Positions 1 through 9,252 of a stretch of DNA of 64,000 nucleotides are shown here, piece after piece (position 1 is the first letter of the stretch; each line of letters starts with the position of its first letter). This stretch comes from Fusobacterium necrophorum subsp. necrophorum (lineage in GTDB: Bacteria > Fusobacteriota > Fusobacteriia > Fusobacteriales > Fusobacteriaceae). The DNA lies in assembly GCF_004006635.1 (NCBI RefSeq), contig NZ_CP034842.1, positions 1,736,001-1,800,000 on the forward strand, given 5' to 3'. Made by a program: the position numbers and the translations under genes. The notes under the pieces were generated by a model. The model searched no databases. It worked only from the letters and a program-made list of their open reading frames with translations, and was not told where the DNA came from.

Positions 1-264
1 TATTTTCAAAAAAGAAAAAATGTAGAAATTTTTACATGCCCTTTTCTAAAAATACTTACCCATATATATGGTAACATAAAAAGATAGTTTTTACAAGATA
101 TTATCCAAAGAATCTTTGTGAAACTCTTCCACTTAAATTAAGGTATTGAAGTGGAAACTTCTTGGGAAATAGTTGGGTTTACTTTACCAAGCTATCCTTT
201 CAGTTCCTATGGTTTTATATTTTTAAGCAGAATTTTTTATTTCTGAAAAATGCCTTGATGCAAA
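1..264. other. AT-rich intergenic segment at window start
   Basis: No coding region is supported here. The only structure I see is an inverted repeat with 8-base arms, TTCCACTT at 127-134 and AAGTGGAA at 149-156. It lies downstream of the leftward ABC ATPase gene but has no T-tract, so it is not a convincing terminator. Confidence 0.5.
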
Positions 265-1011
265 CTAAAATATCACCATTGCCTTTTTTCTTATAGGATG
301 TTCCACAACACTACAATGGACATCAAAGATATTCTCAATTATTTTTTCATTCAGAATTAGCTCTGGGGAGCCTTCATAGAGAATTTTTCCTTCTTTCATA
401 GCATAAATATAATCACAGTAGTAGGATGCCAAGTTAATATCATGCAAAACCATCAAAATTGTTTTGTCAAGTGACTTCAATAAGTCCATAATCTCGACTT
501 GGTATTTTATGTCTAAATGGTTGGTAGGCTCATCTAAAATTAAAATTTCAGACCCTTGAAATATAGTGCGGGATATCAGAACTCTCTGAATTTCTCCACC
601 TGACAGAGAAAAGAAATCTCGATCTATATCATCTCTCATTCCTACAAAAGACAAGATCTTTTTGATCTCTTCCCTCTTTTCTCTTCCAGAAAATCTCTTT
701 TCTTTGGCATAAGAAGCCATATCCATAATTTCTTCTACTGAAAAATTAAAATTCATATTTTGTCTTTGTGTTAATACTGCAATTTCTTTGGCTAAATCTT
801 TATTTGTATATTCTTTAAGAATTTTTTCTTTAATATATATTTCTCCTGAATCACATTTCAAAAAATGATAAATATTTTTTAATAGAGTACTTTTTCCCGA
901 ACCATTTGCTCCAATAATTCCCACAACATTTTTATTTTTTACTTCTAGACAAATATTTTTTAATAGTTTTTTCTCCTCAATACTAAAGCATAGATCTTTC
1001 ACTTTTATCAT
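265..1011 (-). CDS. FecE/BtuD-type ABC importer ATPase (iron-siderophore/heme/B12 family)
   Basis: This 248-residue protein is the cytoplasmic ATPase that drives uptake through the permease encoded just upstream. It shows Walker A GANGSGKS near residue 34, signature LSGGE, Walker B ILILDEPTNHLD and the switch His in MVLHDINLA, the usual FecE/BtuD pattern and length. A TTG at 1026 and an ATG at 1020 are in frame. I chose the ATG at 1011 because GGGGA lies at ribosome-binding distance and the start then follows the permease stop (TAATATG). It is the last gene of a three-gene operon (binding protein, permease, ATPase) divergent from a TonB receptor, so iron, heme or cobalamin uptake is likely. 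Substrate is inferred from context only. Confidence 0.9.
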   Translation of the reverse strand: MIKVKDLCFSIEEKKLLKNICLEVKNKNVVGIIGANGSGKSTLLKNIYHFLKCDSGEIYIKEKILKEYTNKDLAKEIAVLTQRQNMNFNFSVEEIMDMASYAKEKRFSGREKREEIKKILSFVGMRDDIDRDFFSLSGGEIQRVLISRTIFQGSEILILDEPTNHLDIKYQVEIMDLLKSLDKTILMVLHDINLASYYCDYIYAMKEGKILYEGSPELILNEKIIENIFDVHCSVVEHPIRKKAMVIF

Positions 1012-1012
1012 A

Positions 1013-2059
1013 TTAATCATCCCCAAATCTATATGATTTTTTTCTAAGGATATTTAGAAAAAATGGAACACCAAATAGTGAAGTTATAACTCCAATTGGA
1101 ATTTCCTGTCCTCTAAAGATTCCTCTTGTCAGCATATCTGTAATCAATAGAAATAGAGCTCCAAGTAAAATGGAGACTGGAATCAATTTTTTATGATTTT
1201 CTCCAACAAGCTTCCTTGAAACATGGGGAATGATTAAGCCGACAAAACCTATAATTCCTGTATTGGAAACAATATATCCTGTTAATAAAGTAGAAATAAA
1301 GACGATAAAGTTTCGCATAAATCGGATATTGACTCCCAGTACAAGGGCATTTTCTGCTCCGATCATCAATATATTAAGTTCTTTATATTTAGGATATGTA
1401 AGTACGAAACTCAAGCTCAAAGCGAGAAACATGGGAAAAATCATTTCCCAATTTGAGCCACTCAGACCTCCTGACATCCAGAAAAAAGCATCTCTTATTT
1501 TTCTTTCATTGGGAGCAATACTGATGAACAAGGTTGTGATGGCAGAAAAAAAAGCAGAAAACGCCACTCCAACTAATACCAATTTCGTCGTGGAAAAATC
1601 TCCAAAGCCGGAGACCCAAAATACCAGAAAAACTGTCACTATTCCTCCGAAAAAGGAAAAAAGAGGAACAGAAAAAGCATAAGCTTCACTCAAAAAAATC
1701 AATCCTAAAACAGCTCCTGCACTCGCACCAGAAGAAATTCCCAATATATAAGGACTTGCCAACGGATTTTTTGTCAGACATTGCATCAATAATCCAACAA
1801 AAGATAAGGAAGCTCCAGCAAGAATGGCAACTATCACTCTAGGAACTCGTAATGTCCATACAATAATATCCAAACTCTCATCCCAATTTTCCGAAAAAAT
1901 TTCTTTTGAAAAAATTCTATTGATGATAATTTTCCAAACCTCTTCCGATTTCAGACTGACGGAACCTATTGTAACAGAAAAAATAGAAATAACAATGATT
2001 GCCAAAAACAGGAAAACAAGTAGAAAAAGATAATTAATATTTTTTTTAGGAAACATCAT
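1013..2059 (-). CDS. FecCD-family ABC importer permease
   Basis: A 348-residue polytopic inner-membrane permease of the FecCD/BtuC family, normally about 10 transmembrane helices. It carries the family features LRVPRVIVAILAGASL, NPLASPYILGISSGAS and the C-terminal GFVGLIIPHVSRKLVG coupling segment that contacts the ATPase. The start codon overlaps the stop of the upstream binding-protein gene (ATGA), so the two are translationally coupled, and the ATPase gene follows directly. Probably a homodimer in the membrane passing an iron chelate, heme or cobalamin. The sequence looks intact. Substrate cannot be told from the permease alone. Confidence 0.9.
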   Translation of the reverse strand: MMFPKKNINYLFLLVFLFLAIIVISIFSVTIGSVSLKSEEVWKIIINRIFSKEIFSENWDESLDIIVWTLRVPRVIVAILAGASLSFVGLLMQCLTKNPLASPYILGISSGASAGAVLGLIFLSEAYAFSVPLFSFFGGIVTVFLVFWVSGFGDFSTTKLVLVGVAFSAFFSAITTLFISIAPNERKIRDAFFWMSGGLSGSNWEMIFPMFLALSLSFVLTYPKYKELNILMIGAENALVLGVNIRFMRNFIVFISTLLTGYIVSNTGIIGFVGLIIPHVSRKLVGENHKKLIPVSILLGALFLLITDMLTRGIFRGQEIPIGVITSLFGVPFFLNILRKKSYRFGDD

Positions 2060-2916
2060 AAATCAATTCCATGCAATGCCCTTGCCACATTTTTTACCTC
2101 GTCCACAATTCTCACGCCTGGAGAAACACCTGCTAAACTTACTTTAATAAATCTATTTTTCCGAACTGCTTTTAGATTTTTGATTGGAGAACTTTCTTTT
2201 AAATATTTCACTTTACTTTCATAGGAATCATCACCATAATCCACAATAATAATATATTCCGGATTACCTATAATAATTTTTTCCCAAGTAGAATTTCCAA
2301 AACTACCAGGAAGATAAGCTGTTATATTTTCCCCCCCTGCTAATTCTATTATAAATTGTCCCATTCCTTTTCCAGCAATTACAAATGGTTGTTTCTCTCC
2401 AGAATCATAAGCGAAGATCTTTTTCTTTGTTCTAGGAATTTTTGCCTCAATTGCTTTTAATTCTTCCTTCATTTTCTCTACAAAACTTTGGGCATTTTTT
2501 TCTACTCCAAAGATTTTTCCTAACTCCAATATATCCATATATAGAGTTTCAATATTTTCATCTTCCAAAGATTTTAAGTAATGCACTCGAACACCATTGG
2601 CTTCCAGTTCTTCCCTCGGCCCTAGATTTTTTGGCTTTTCCAAAGATTTCCAACCAGTTACAAAATCTGGTTTTACAGAATAAAATTTTTCTTTAGTGGG
2701 ATACTTATTAGAGAGTACAGGAATTTTTTCAAATTTATTTTTTAATTTAGGTAAAATCGGATTATCCAAATACGCTGTCCCTACCATATGTTCTTCCGCT
2801 CCAATTGTGAGTAAAATTTCTGTAGTAAAATGTGCAGTTGATACTGCTCTCTCTGGTATTTTTGCAAAAACGAGAGTGCTAAATAAGAATAATAGGCTCA
2901 AAAAAAACTTTTTCAT
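2056..2916 (-). CDS. Periplasmic iron-chelate/heme-type binding protein (BtuF/FecB class III)
   Basis: A 286-residue secreted binding protein. The N-terminus is a classical signal peptide (MKKFFLSLLFLFSTLVFA) with no lipobox Cys, consistent with a soluble periplasmic protein in a diderm. The body matches class III binding proteins: AVSTAHFTTEILLTIGAEEHMVG, then GREELEANGVRVHYL, and a C-terminal lobe with AGKGMGQFIIELAGGENI and NPEYIIIVDYG. It heads the operon, overlaps the permease start by ATGA and is divergent from the TonB receptor, which probably hands it the same ligand. Ribosome site GGGAGG precedes the ATG. Heme or siderophore is the likely ligand, but this is inferred. Confidence 0.88.
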   Translation of the reverse strand: MKKFFLSLLFLFSTLVFAKIPERAVSTAHFTTEILLTIGAEEHMVGTAYLDNPILPKLKNKFEKIPVLSNKYPTKEKFYSVKPDFVTGWKSLEKPKNLGPREELEANGVRVHYLKSLEDENIETLYMDILELGKIFGVEKNAQSFVEKMKEELKAIEAKIPRTKKKIFAYDSGEKQPFVIAGKGMGQFIIELAGGENITAYLPGSFGNSTWEKIIIGNPEYIIIVDYGDDSYESKVKYLKESSPIKNLKAVRKNRFIKVSLAGVSPGVRIVDEVKNVARALHGIDL

Positions 2917-3091
2917 ATTTCCTCCCTTGCTTTGAAATATAATTTAATATTTATCATATATGAAATTAATTATTTTTTTAGATGAATATTTTAAATTTTA
3001 CTATATTCCCCTCAATACGTCAATCAATATTTTTCTTTATTTTAAAAGAAAAAAATAATTATCTTCTTTTTTATAAAATCTAGAAGGAAAA

Positions 3092-3120
3092 TTGACATTA
3101 TCATTCATTATATATATAAT
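3092..3120 (+). promoter_or_regulatory. Sigma-70 promoter of the TonB receptor with Fur-like site
   Basis: TTGACA (3092-3097), a 17-base spacer and TATAAT (3115-3120) form a near-consensus promoter. The spacer reads TTATCATTCATTATATA, which resembles half of the Fur box GATAATGATAATCATTATC. Iron repression through Fur is an inference from this resemblance and from the two iron-type transport units flanking it. Confidence 0.65.
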
Positions 3121-3176
3121 TATATTAGTATCTTTATTCTTATGAAATATATATTTTAAATTTTGAGGAGGGAATA

Positions 3177-5141
3177 ATGTTAAAAAAAATTGGATTAATG
3201 ACTTTTATTCTAAGTTCTGCCTTATACGCAGAAGAAAATGTAATCAAATTAAATGAAAGTGTCATCTCAAGTCAAAACTTTAAGACAAATGTCAAAAACA
3301 CTGCAGCAAATATTAGTATTATAACGGCGAAAGAGATAGAAGAAAAAGGGGCAAAGGACTTGGCAGATGCTCTTCGGATGGTTCCAGGAATCATGGCAAA
3401 AAACTATTATGGAGATATTGCATTTGATATTGGAGGGTACAGTTCCGTCCATGCTCAAAGAAATAATATCATTACTCTGGATGGTGTAAAAATTTCAAGT
3501 AGGGATGCCAGTAACATTCCTTTAGCTTCTATTGAGAGAATAGAAGTCATTCCTAATGGAGGAGGAATTTTACATGGAGATGGAGCTTCCGGAGGAGTCA
3601 TCAACATTCTTTCTAAAAATATTTATGCTAAGAAGAGTGATCAAAAAATGAATGGAAAAATGAACGCAGAAATTGGAAGTGAGAGCTCCTATAAATATGG
3701 AATCTTCACAAATGTCAATGTGACAAAACATTTTAGTTTCACAGTAGACTATTCCAAATACAAATTAAATAGTTGGAGAGAACATGATAAATATGGAAAA
3801 CTTACGAGTAGATACCGAACTATTTCCTTAGCGGGAAACTGGAATTCTGATCATTCAGCCTTGACAGTAAAGTATACAAGAAATGAAAAACAACATGCAG
3901 ACGGTTTTGATTTGCCGGAAAACATATATTTCAAAAATAGAAAACAAGTTTTATATTCACTAAGAGAATATTTCAACTCCGATGACTTTTATATTACCTA
4001 CAAAGCAAGTCTTGGCTTAAAAACAGAACTGTTGACCTACGCAAATTTATACAAATCTACTGTAAAAGATAGGGAAAAAGTGAAAGAATCTGAATATCAT
4101 AAAAGCTTTTTCAAAACTCAAATAAAACAAAATTATTCCAAAGAAAATTACTTCATAGTGGGAATAGATTATTTTTCAGATAAATCAAAACCTTATTTGA
4201 ATGGAGCAGCAATTGGAAGAAATTCTGAGAAAAAAGACTTTGGAATTTTTGCTATCAATGAACTAAGATTTGGAAAATTTAGTTTTGCACAAGGAATTCG
4301 TTACAATAATGCTAACTACAAATACTACTGGCGTAATCTCTCTCCTATTCCTATAGATAAGAGAAATCAAGAAGGTAGACAAGAATACAACAACTATGCA
4401 GCAAATCTGGAGTTGAAGTATGACTATTCCAATACTGGAATGATTTATGGAAAATTATCCAGAGAATTTAGAACTCCTCTAACCAGAGAAATGTATTACA
4501 CAGTAAACGCTTCTAAACTGAAAGCTCAAACTCAAAAAACATTTGAATTAGGAATAAAGGATTATATAGGAAATGTCTTTGTAAGTGCTTCTGCATTTTA
4601 TAAAAAAATAAATGGAGAAATTTACTATCAAGGGATGATGGATCCAATAAGTGGAAGGACAAGATTCCCATATTACAATATGGGAGATACCAGAAGAATT
4701 GGACTACAAGTTCTTTCTGAGCAGTATTTTGATAAAATTACTTTTACAGAATCTATTTCCTATTTAAACCACAAAATTGTTGATTCTGATTTCGCTTCCA
4801 GAAAAAATAAAGAAATTCCAATGGTTCCAAATTGGAAAGCTGCTTTCGGTGTAAACTATAAACCTATTGAGAAGCTAAACTTAAACGCAGATCTTGTTTA
4901 CTACGGAAAATATTTTGACTCTGATGATCCTGAAAATATAAGAGCGAAAGACAAAGGAAATTATACTACAGTAAGTGTATCTGCAAATTATAAATTTGAA
5001 AATGGGCTTGCTCTGACAGCCAGAGTTAATAATTTATTCAACAGAAAATATGAAGATTATGTCGGATATTGGGATAACAGCCGTCAATATTCTCCGGCAG
5101 TAGGGAGAAATTATTCCATTGGGATTGACTATATTTTTTAA
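3177..5141 (+). CDS. TonB-dependent outer-membrane receptor
   Basis: A 654-residue outer-membrane receptor that takes up a ligand with energy from TonB. A short signal peptide ends near LYAEE. The plug domain follows (about residues 35-155): ISIITAKEIEEKGAKDLADA, LRMVPGI, LDGVKI, IPLASIERIEVIPNGGG and GDGASGGVINI are standard plug motifs. The remainder is a 22-strand-type beta barrel rich in alternating aromatic residues, closing with terminal Phe (YSIGIDYIF), the outer-membrane insertion signal. RBS GAGGAGGG precedes the ATG. It is divergent from the binding protein/permease/ATPase operon, forming one import route across both membranes. No heme-receptor FRAP/NPNL motif was evident, so the ligand (siderophore, heme or cobalamin) is open. 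Confidence 0.93.
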   Translation: MLKKIGLMTFILSSALYAEENVIKLNESVISSQNFKTNVKNTAANISIITAKEIEEKGAKDLADALRMVPGIMAKNYYGDIAFDIGGYSSVHAQRNNIITLDGVKISSRDASNIPLASIERIEVIPNGGGILHGDGASGGVINILSKNIYAKKSDQKMNGKMNAEIGSESSYKYGIFTNVNVTKHFSFTVDYSKYKLNSWREHDKYGKLTSRYRTISLAGNWNSDHSALTVKYTRNEKQHADGFDLPENIYFKNRKQVLYSLREYFNSDDFYITYKASLGLKTELLTYANLYKSTVKDREKVKESEYHKSFFKTQIKQNYSKENYFIVGIDYFSDKSKPYLNGAAIGRNSEKKDFGIFAINELRFGKFSFAQGIRYNNANYKYYWRNLSPIPIDKRNQEGRQEYNNYAANLELKYDYSNTGMIYGKLSREFRTPLTREMYYTVNASKLKAQTQKTFELGIKDYIGNVFVSASAFYKKINGEIYYQGMMDPISGRTRFPYYNMGDTRRIGLQVLSEQYFDKITFTESISYLNHKIVDSDFASRKNKEIPMVPNWKAAFGVNYKPIEKLNLNADLVYYGKYFDSDDPENIRAKDKGNYTTVSVSANYKFENGLALTARVNNLFNRKYEDYVGYWDNSRQYSPAVGRNYSIGIDYIF

Positions 5142-5225
5142 AAAATTTCTTCTTAAAAATACGGATAAATATACTATATGAGCTATTGACTCAGAATAGA
5201 GTACAAATAAAAGTTTTACAAAAGA

Positions 5226-5264
5226 AAAAGGTTCTCCAAAATAAATAATTTAGAGAACCTTTTT
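5226..5264. terminator. Bidirectional terminator between receptor gene and lepA
   Basis: AAAAAGGTTCTC and GAGAACCTTTTT form a stem flanked by A- and T-runs, so it can stop transcription of the rightward receptor gene and of leftward lepA. Confidence 0.8.
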
Positions 5265-5319
5265 ATATTGTATATTTTTTCTTTGCTAAATCCTATAAAA
5301 AATTTTTTAGCTACCCCTT

Positions 5320-7122
5320 TTAATTATTTAATTTTAAGACAGATACAAAAGCCTCCTGTGGAATTTCAACATTTCCGATAGTTTTCATTCTCTTTTTTCC
5401 CTCTTTTTGTTTTTCCAATAATTTTTTCTTTCTCGTAATGTCTCCACCATAACATTTCGCAATGACATTTTTACGATATGGCTTAATGGTTTCTCTTGCA
5501 ATGATCTTGGAACTTAATGCTGCTTGAATCGGAATTTCAAATTGTTGTCTCGGAATGACATCTTTTAACTTTTCGCAGATAGCTCTTCCCCTTGTATAAG
5601 CACTATCACTATGTGCAATGAAAGAAAAAGCATCCACGGCTTTTCCGGATACTAAAATATCCACTTTTACAAGATTGGATTCCCGATATTCACTCAATTC
5701 ATATTCAAAGGAAGCGTATCCTTTCGTTCGAGACTTCAACTTGTCATAAAAATCAATTACAATTTCTGCCAGCGGCAATTCATAGGTCAACATGGAACGA
5801 TTCTCATCAATATAATCCATAGAAAGAAAAATTCCTCGTTTCTCTTGACAAAGTCCCATGACATCTCCTACATATTCTTTCGGTACAATAACTTTTCCAC
5901 GAATGAAAGGTTCTTCTACATGAATTCTTCCTCGTCCCGGTTCCGGAAATTCACAAGGGTTGTCGATAATCATTTGTTCCTGTCCTTCGATAGTCACCTT
6001 GTATTCTACAGACGGTGTTGTTGAAATTAAATCCAAATGATACTCTCTTCGCAGTCGTTCCACAATAATTTCCATATGCAGCAGACCTAAAAATCCACAT
6101 CGAAACCCAAATCCCAAAGCGACTGAAGTTTCCGGAACCCAAGTTAAAGAGGCATCATTCAATTGTAACTTTTCCAAAGCCTCTCTCAAATCTTCATAAT
6201 CATCTGTAAATAAAGGATAAATTCCTGCAAAAACCATAGACTGTGCCGGTTTAAAGCCTGCCATCGGGAATAAACAAGGTCGATGAGGATGAGTAATCGT
6301 ATCTCCTACTCTTGTATCGTGAATGGATTTTACCCCGGTGATGATATATCCTACAGAACCTGTTCCCAGTTCTTCTTTCGGCACCATCTGCGGAGAAAAA
6401 ATTCCCACCTCCAAAACATCAAATTCTTTCTCTGTCGACCAAATTTTAATTCTATCTCCTTTTTTCAGGCAACCGTCTTCCACTTTAATATAGGTAATAA
6501 CACCTCGATAATCATCAAATTTAGAATCAAAAATAAGAGCTTTCAAAGGTCCTGTTTCTTCATAATGGGGAGCGGGGATTTTTTGAACGATAGCCTCCAA
6601 TACATCCTCAATTCCAATCCCTGTTTTTCCGGAACAAAGAACGGCATCTTCTGCAGGAAGTCCAATAATGTCTTCAATTTCTTTTTTCACTTTGTCGGGC
6701 TCTGCTGCCGGTAAGTCTATTTTGTTGATAACAGGAACAACCTCTAAATCATTCCCAATCGCCAAATACACATTGGCAAGGGTTTGAGCTTCCACTCCTT
6801 GAGCGGCATCTACAACCAAAATTGCTCCCTCACAGGCGGCAAGAGATCTTGATACTTCGTAAATAAAGTCGACATGTCCGGGAGTATCAATTAAATTCAA
6901 TTCATATTCCAGCCCGTCTTTGGCTTGATATGAAAGGGTAACTGCCTGAGCCTTAATGGTAATTCCTTTTTCTCGTTCCAAATCCATAGAATCCAGTAAC
7001 TGTTCTTTCATATCCCTCGCACTGATTGTTCCGGTATATTCCAATAATCTATCTGCAATTGTTGACTTTCCATGATCAATGTGGGCAATAATGGAAAAAT
7101 TTCTTTTCTGTTTTTGTTGCAT
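5320..7122 (-). CDS. lepA: Elongation factor 4 (LepA), ribosome back-translocating GTPase
   Basis: A 600-residue translation GTPase acting on stalled or mis-translocated ribosomes. G1 AHIDHGKST begins near residue 10, G3 DTPGHVDF follows, then G4 NKIDLPAA. The EF-G-like domains II, III and V and the LepA-specific C-terminal domain ending in [27 protein letters not shown] are all present, at normal family length. A longer reading to 7269 is open, but the start at 7122 (MQQKQKRNF) is preceded by GGAGGAAGC at correct spacing and matches where family proteins begin. Monocistronic, with its own promoter region upstream. Confidence 0.97.
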   Translation of the reverse strand: MQQKQKRNFSIIAHIDHGKSTIADRLLEYTGTISARDMKEQLLDSMDLEREKGITIKAQAVTLSYQAKDGLEYELNLIDTPGHVDFIYEVSRSLAACEGAILVVDAAQGVEAQTLANVYLAIGNDLEVVPVINKIDLPAAEPDKVKKEIEDIIGLPAEDAVLCSGKTGIGIEDVLEAIVQKIPAPHYEETGPLKALIFDSKFDDYRGVITYIKVEDGCLKKGDRIKIWSTEKEFDVLEVGIFSPQMVPKEELGTGSVGYIITGVKSIHDTRVGDTITHPHRPCLFPMAGFKPAQSMVFAGIYPLFTDDYEDLREALEKLQLNDASLTWVPETSVALGFGFRCGFLGLLHMEIIVERLRREYHLDLISTTPSVEYKVTIEGQEQMIIDNPCEFPEPGRGRIHVEEPFIRGKVIVPKEYVGDVMGLCQEKRGIFLSMDYIDENRSMLTYELPLAEIVIDFYDKLKSRTKGYASFEYELSEYRESNLVKVDILVSGKAVDAFSFIAHSDSAYTRGRAICEKLKDVIPRQQFEIPIQAALSSKIIARETIKPYRKNVIAKCYGGDITRKKKLLEKQKEGKKRMKTIGNVEIPQEAFVSVLKLNN

Positions 7123-7502
7123 GCTTCCTCCTTGTATAATGAAAAACATAGTAAAACTACATTTCCAAAGGATACATAACAACATAAAGTTCGTAGAAGA
7201 TAGTATTCTTATTTTCGCAAAGGAATAGTTTTCTATGATATTTGTTGGTATTGATGTAGTTAAAAACAAACATAATTATTGCATCCTGGATTCTGATGAT
7301 AATAGCTTCTATGCTTTTTAATGATGATTCTAAATCTTATTCATCACTATTATATCATATTTTTAAACTAAAGTCACTCACAAGACATCGTTAGTGTGTG
7401 GTTTGCTTATTTCTATAAAAGATACTACATTTAAAATTCTAAAAAACAGGAACACAGAAAACGTCATTTATAAGCCTAAGTCATGGGATATATGTTATTA
7501 GT
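7123..7502. other. Intergenic region upstream of lepA
   Basis: No gene is supported. On the minus strand a TATAAT hexamer (7349-7354) with TGACTT about 16 bases upstream is a weak candidate lepA promoter. Beyond that the stretch holds only an imperfect repeat around CACTCAC/GTGTGTG (7376-7401) and AT-rich sequence. Confidence 0.4.
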
Positions 7503-9248
7503 CTATATTTTCTCCCCTACAAGCTCTTTAAAATTACTATTTTTTTTAATTAAATCATCATATTTTCCACTTCCTGCACAAATTCCATTTTGTATAAAAA
7601 TAATATTATCTGCATTTTTTATGGTAGATAATCTATGAGCAATCATTAATGTGATTTTACCCTTTTTCAATTTATTTAAAGATTCATTAATTGCTTTTTC
7701 ATTATTATAATCTAAATTTGCAGTTATTTCATCTAAAATAAGAATTGGAGAATTTTTTAAAAAAGCTTGTGCTATGGATATTCTCTGACGTTCTCCCCCG
7801 GAAAGTTTAGTTCCCTTTTCCCCAACAACAGTATCTAATCCCTTCTCTAAATTATGGATTAAATCCGTTAAATTTGCATCTTTTAATGCTGATTCAATTT
7901 CTTTCATACTTGCATTTTCACTAGCTAATAGTAGATTTTCTTTAATGCTTTTATTAAAAAGATACACTTCTTGAGGAACAACGGTGATAAGCTTTTTTAA
8001 TTCTTCCAACCTTATATCTTTAATATTTATTCCATTAATTAAAATGCTCCCTTTTTCTACATCCCAAAATCTTTGTAAAAGCTTACTACAAGTTGATTTT
8101 CCGGATCCAGAACTTCCAACCAAAACAGTTGTTTGGTCTTTATTGATAACAAAAGATAATCCTTTTAGGATAGGAATATTTTCATTGGTATTCTTATCTA
8201 CATAGCTAAAAAATACAGTTTCAAAGGCAACTCCTTGTTTTTTTCTACCAACAACATTATCATATTCAAATTTTCCTTCATCGCAAATAGAGCTCTTCAA
8301 CTGAAGAAAATCAAAAACTCTTTTTGCTGCCGCAAATATTCTTCCATAATTACTGCTCATTGCCAATGTTTCCTGCAGCGGAGAATATATCATAGTAGAC
8401 AATGATATTAAGGGTAATATCATCTCATATGAATATTTCCCTTTTTGAGCAAAATACACAGTCATTATGGTTGATATTACAGAAGATAGCCCTATTATTA
8501 AATTGATAGTAGACACTTCACGAACTGAGCGTCTTGAATATTCATAGAATGCTTTATTGTATTCATCATTTGCTCTATACATTTTTTCGAAGTACTTTTT
8601 CTGCCATTGAAAAATAAGAATTTCCTTTATTCCTTGTATTCCATCAATTATATAAGAATTTAATTCTCCCAATTTTCCTTGCAATTTATAGCCTTGTTTA
8701 TCCGACTTTCTTCTTAATAAATATGGCTCCAACATCATTAGAAAAATAAATAGCAATACTATAATGGATAGGCAAGGAGAAAATGTTCCTATAATAAACA
8801 AGGAAATTACCGGTAATAGTACCGCAACAAAGATTTGGATGATTGAATGTGCATAAAACCACTCCAAAATTTCAATATCTTCTAATATAACGGACATGAT
8901 ATTTCCACTTTTTTCTCCTTCAAGCCCTGCCGGTGCGATATGCACAAGTCTTTCATAAGACAGTGTTCTTAGTTGAGTTAGTATACGATAAGCAACATCA
9001 TGTGAGATGTAAATATCCAGATAATTTAAAATAGCTGTTGCGATAACCATAAATAATACAATACAAAAATGTAATTCAGCATTATTCAAATGGTTATTTA
9101 GTGCTTTCGATATAATATATGCCGTTTCAAAGCCTAATGCTATCGGCATAATTTTATATAAACCATGAATAAAAACGCTTATTAATAATTTATATCGATA
9201 ATTTTTAATATATTTTGATAATAATAAAACATATTTTATCCTTCCCAT
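7503..9248 (-). CDS. ABC transporter, fused permease-ATPase, second half of a YbtPQ-like pair
   Basis: A 581-residue half-transporter with an N-terminal six-helix exporter-type membrane domain (about 1-310) and a C-terminal ATPase: Walker A VGSSGSGKS, signature LSGGERQRIS, Walker B ILILDEITANLD, switch His AHRLST. I chose the ATG at 9248 (MGRIKYVLL). It follows the stop of the partner gene by 4 bases and has GGGAGG about 13 bases upstream. Longer readings run into the partner gene. With its neighbour it should form a heterodimer. In metallophore loci such pairs (YbtP/YbtQ, IrtA/IrtB) import ferric siderophores despite the exporter fold. That role is inferred from the FecBCE genes of this operon. 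Confidence 0.85.
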   Translation of the reverse strand: MGRIKYVLLLSKYIKNYRYKLLISVFIHGLYKIMPIALGFETAYIISKALNNHLNNAELHFCIVLFMVIATAILNYLDIYISHDVAYRILTQLRTLSYERLVHIAPAGLEGEKSGNIMSVILEDIEILEWFYAHSIIQIFVAVLLPVISLFIIGTFSPCLSIIVLLFIFLMMLEPYLLRRKSDKQGYKLQGKLGELNSYIIDGIQGIKEILIFQWQKKYFEKMYRANDEYNKAFYEYSRRSVREVSTINLIIGLSSVISTIMTVYFAQKGKYSYEMILPLISLSTMIYSPLQETLAMSSNYGRIFAAAKRVFDFLQLKSSICDEGKFEYDNVVGRKKQGVAFETVFFSYVDKNTNENIPILKGLSFVINKDQTTVLVGSSGSGKSTCSKLLQRFWDVEKGSILINGINIKDIRLEELKKLITVVPQEVYLFNKSIKENLLLASENASMKEIESALKDANLTDLIHNLEKGLDTVVGEKGTKLSGGERQRISIAQAFLKNSPILILDEITANLDYNNEKAINESLNKLKKGKITLMIAHRLSTIKNADNIIFIQNGICAGSGKYDDLIKKNSNFKELVGEKI

Positions 9249-9252
9249 ATTT

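Noticed and set aside
1230..1682. 150-codon rightward ORF inside the FecCD permease region
   Set aside because: Antisense to a well-supported permease with family motifs, low-complexity Lys/Pro-rich translation and no ribosome site.
5320..7269. Longer LepA start at 7269
   Set aside because: The extra 49 residues are hydrophobic and unlike the family, and a strong ribosome site precedes 7122.
7376..7401. Hairpin CACTCAC/GTGTGTG upstream of lepA as a riboswitch or terminator
   Set aside because: Pairing is short and imperfect, and no T-tract or known aptamer motif is present.
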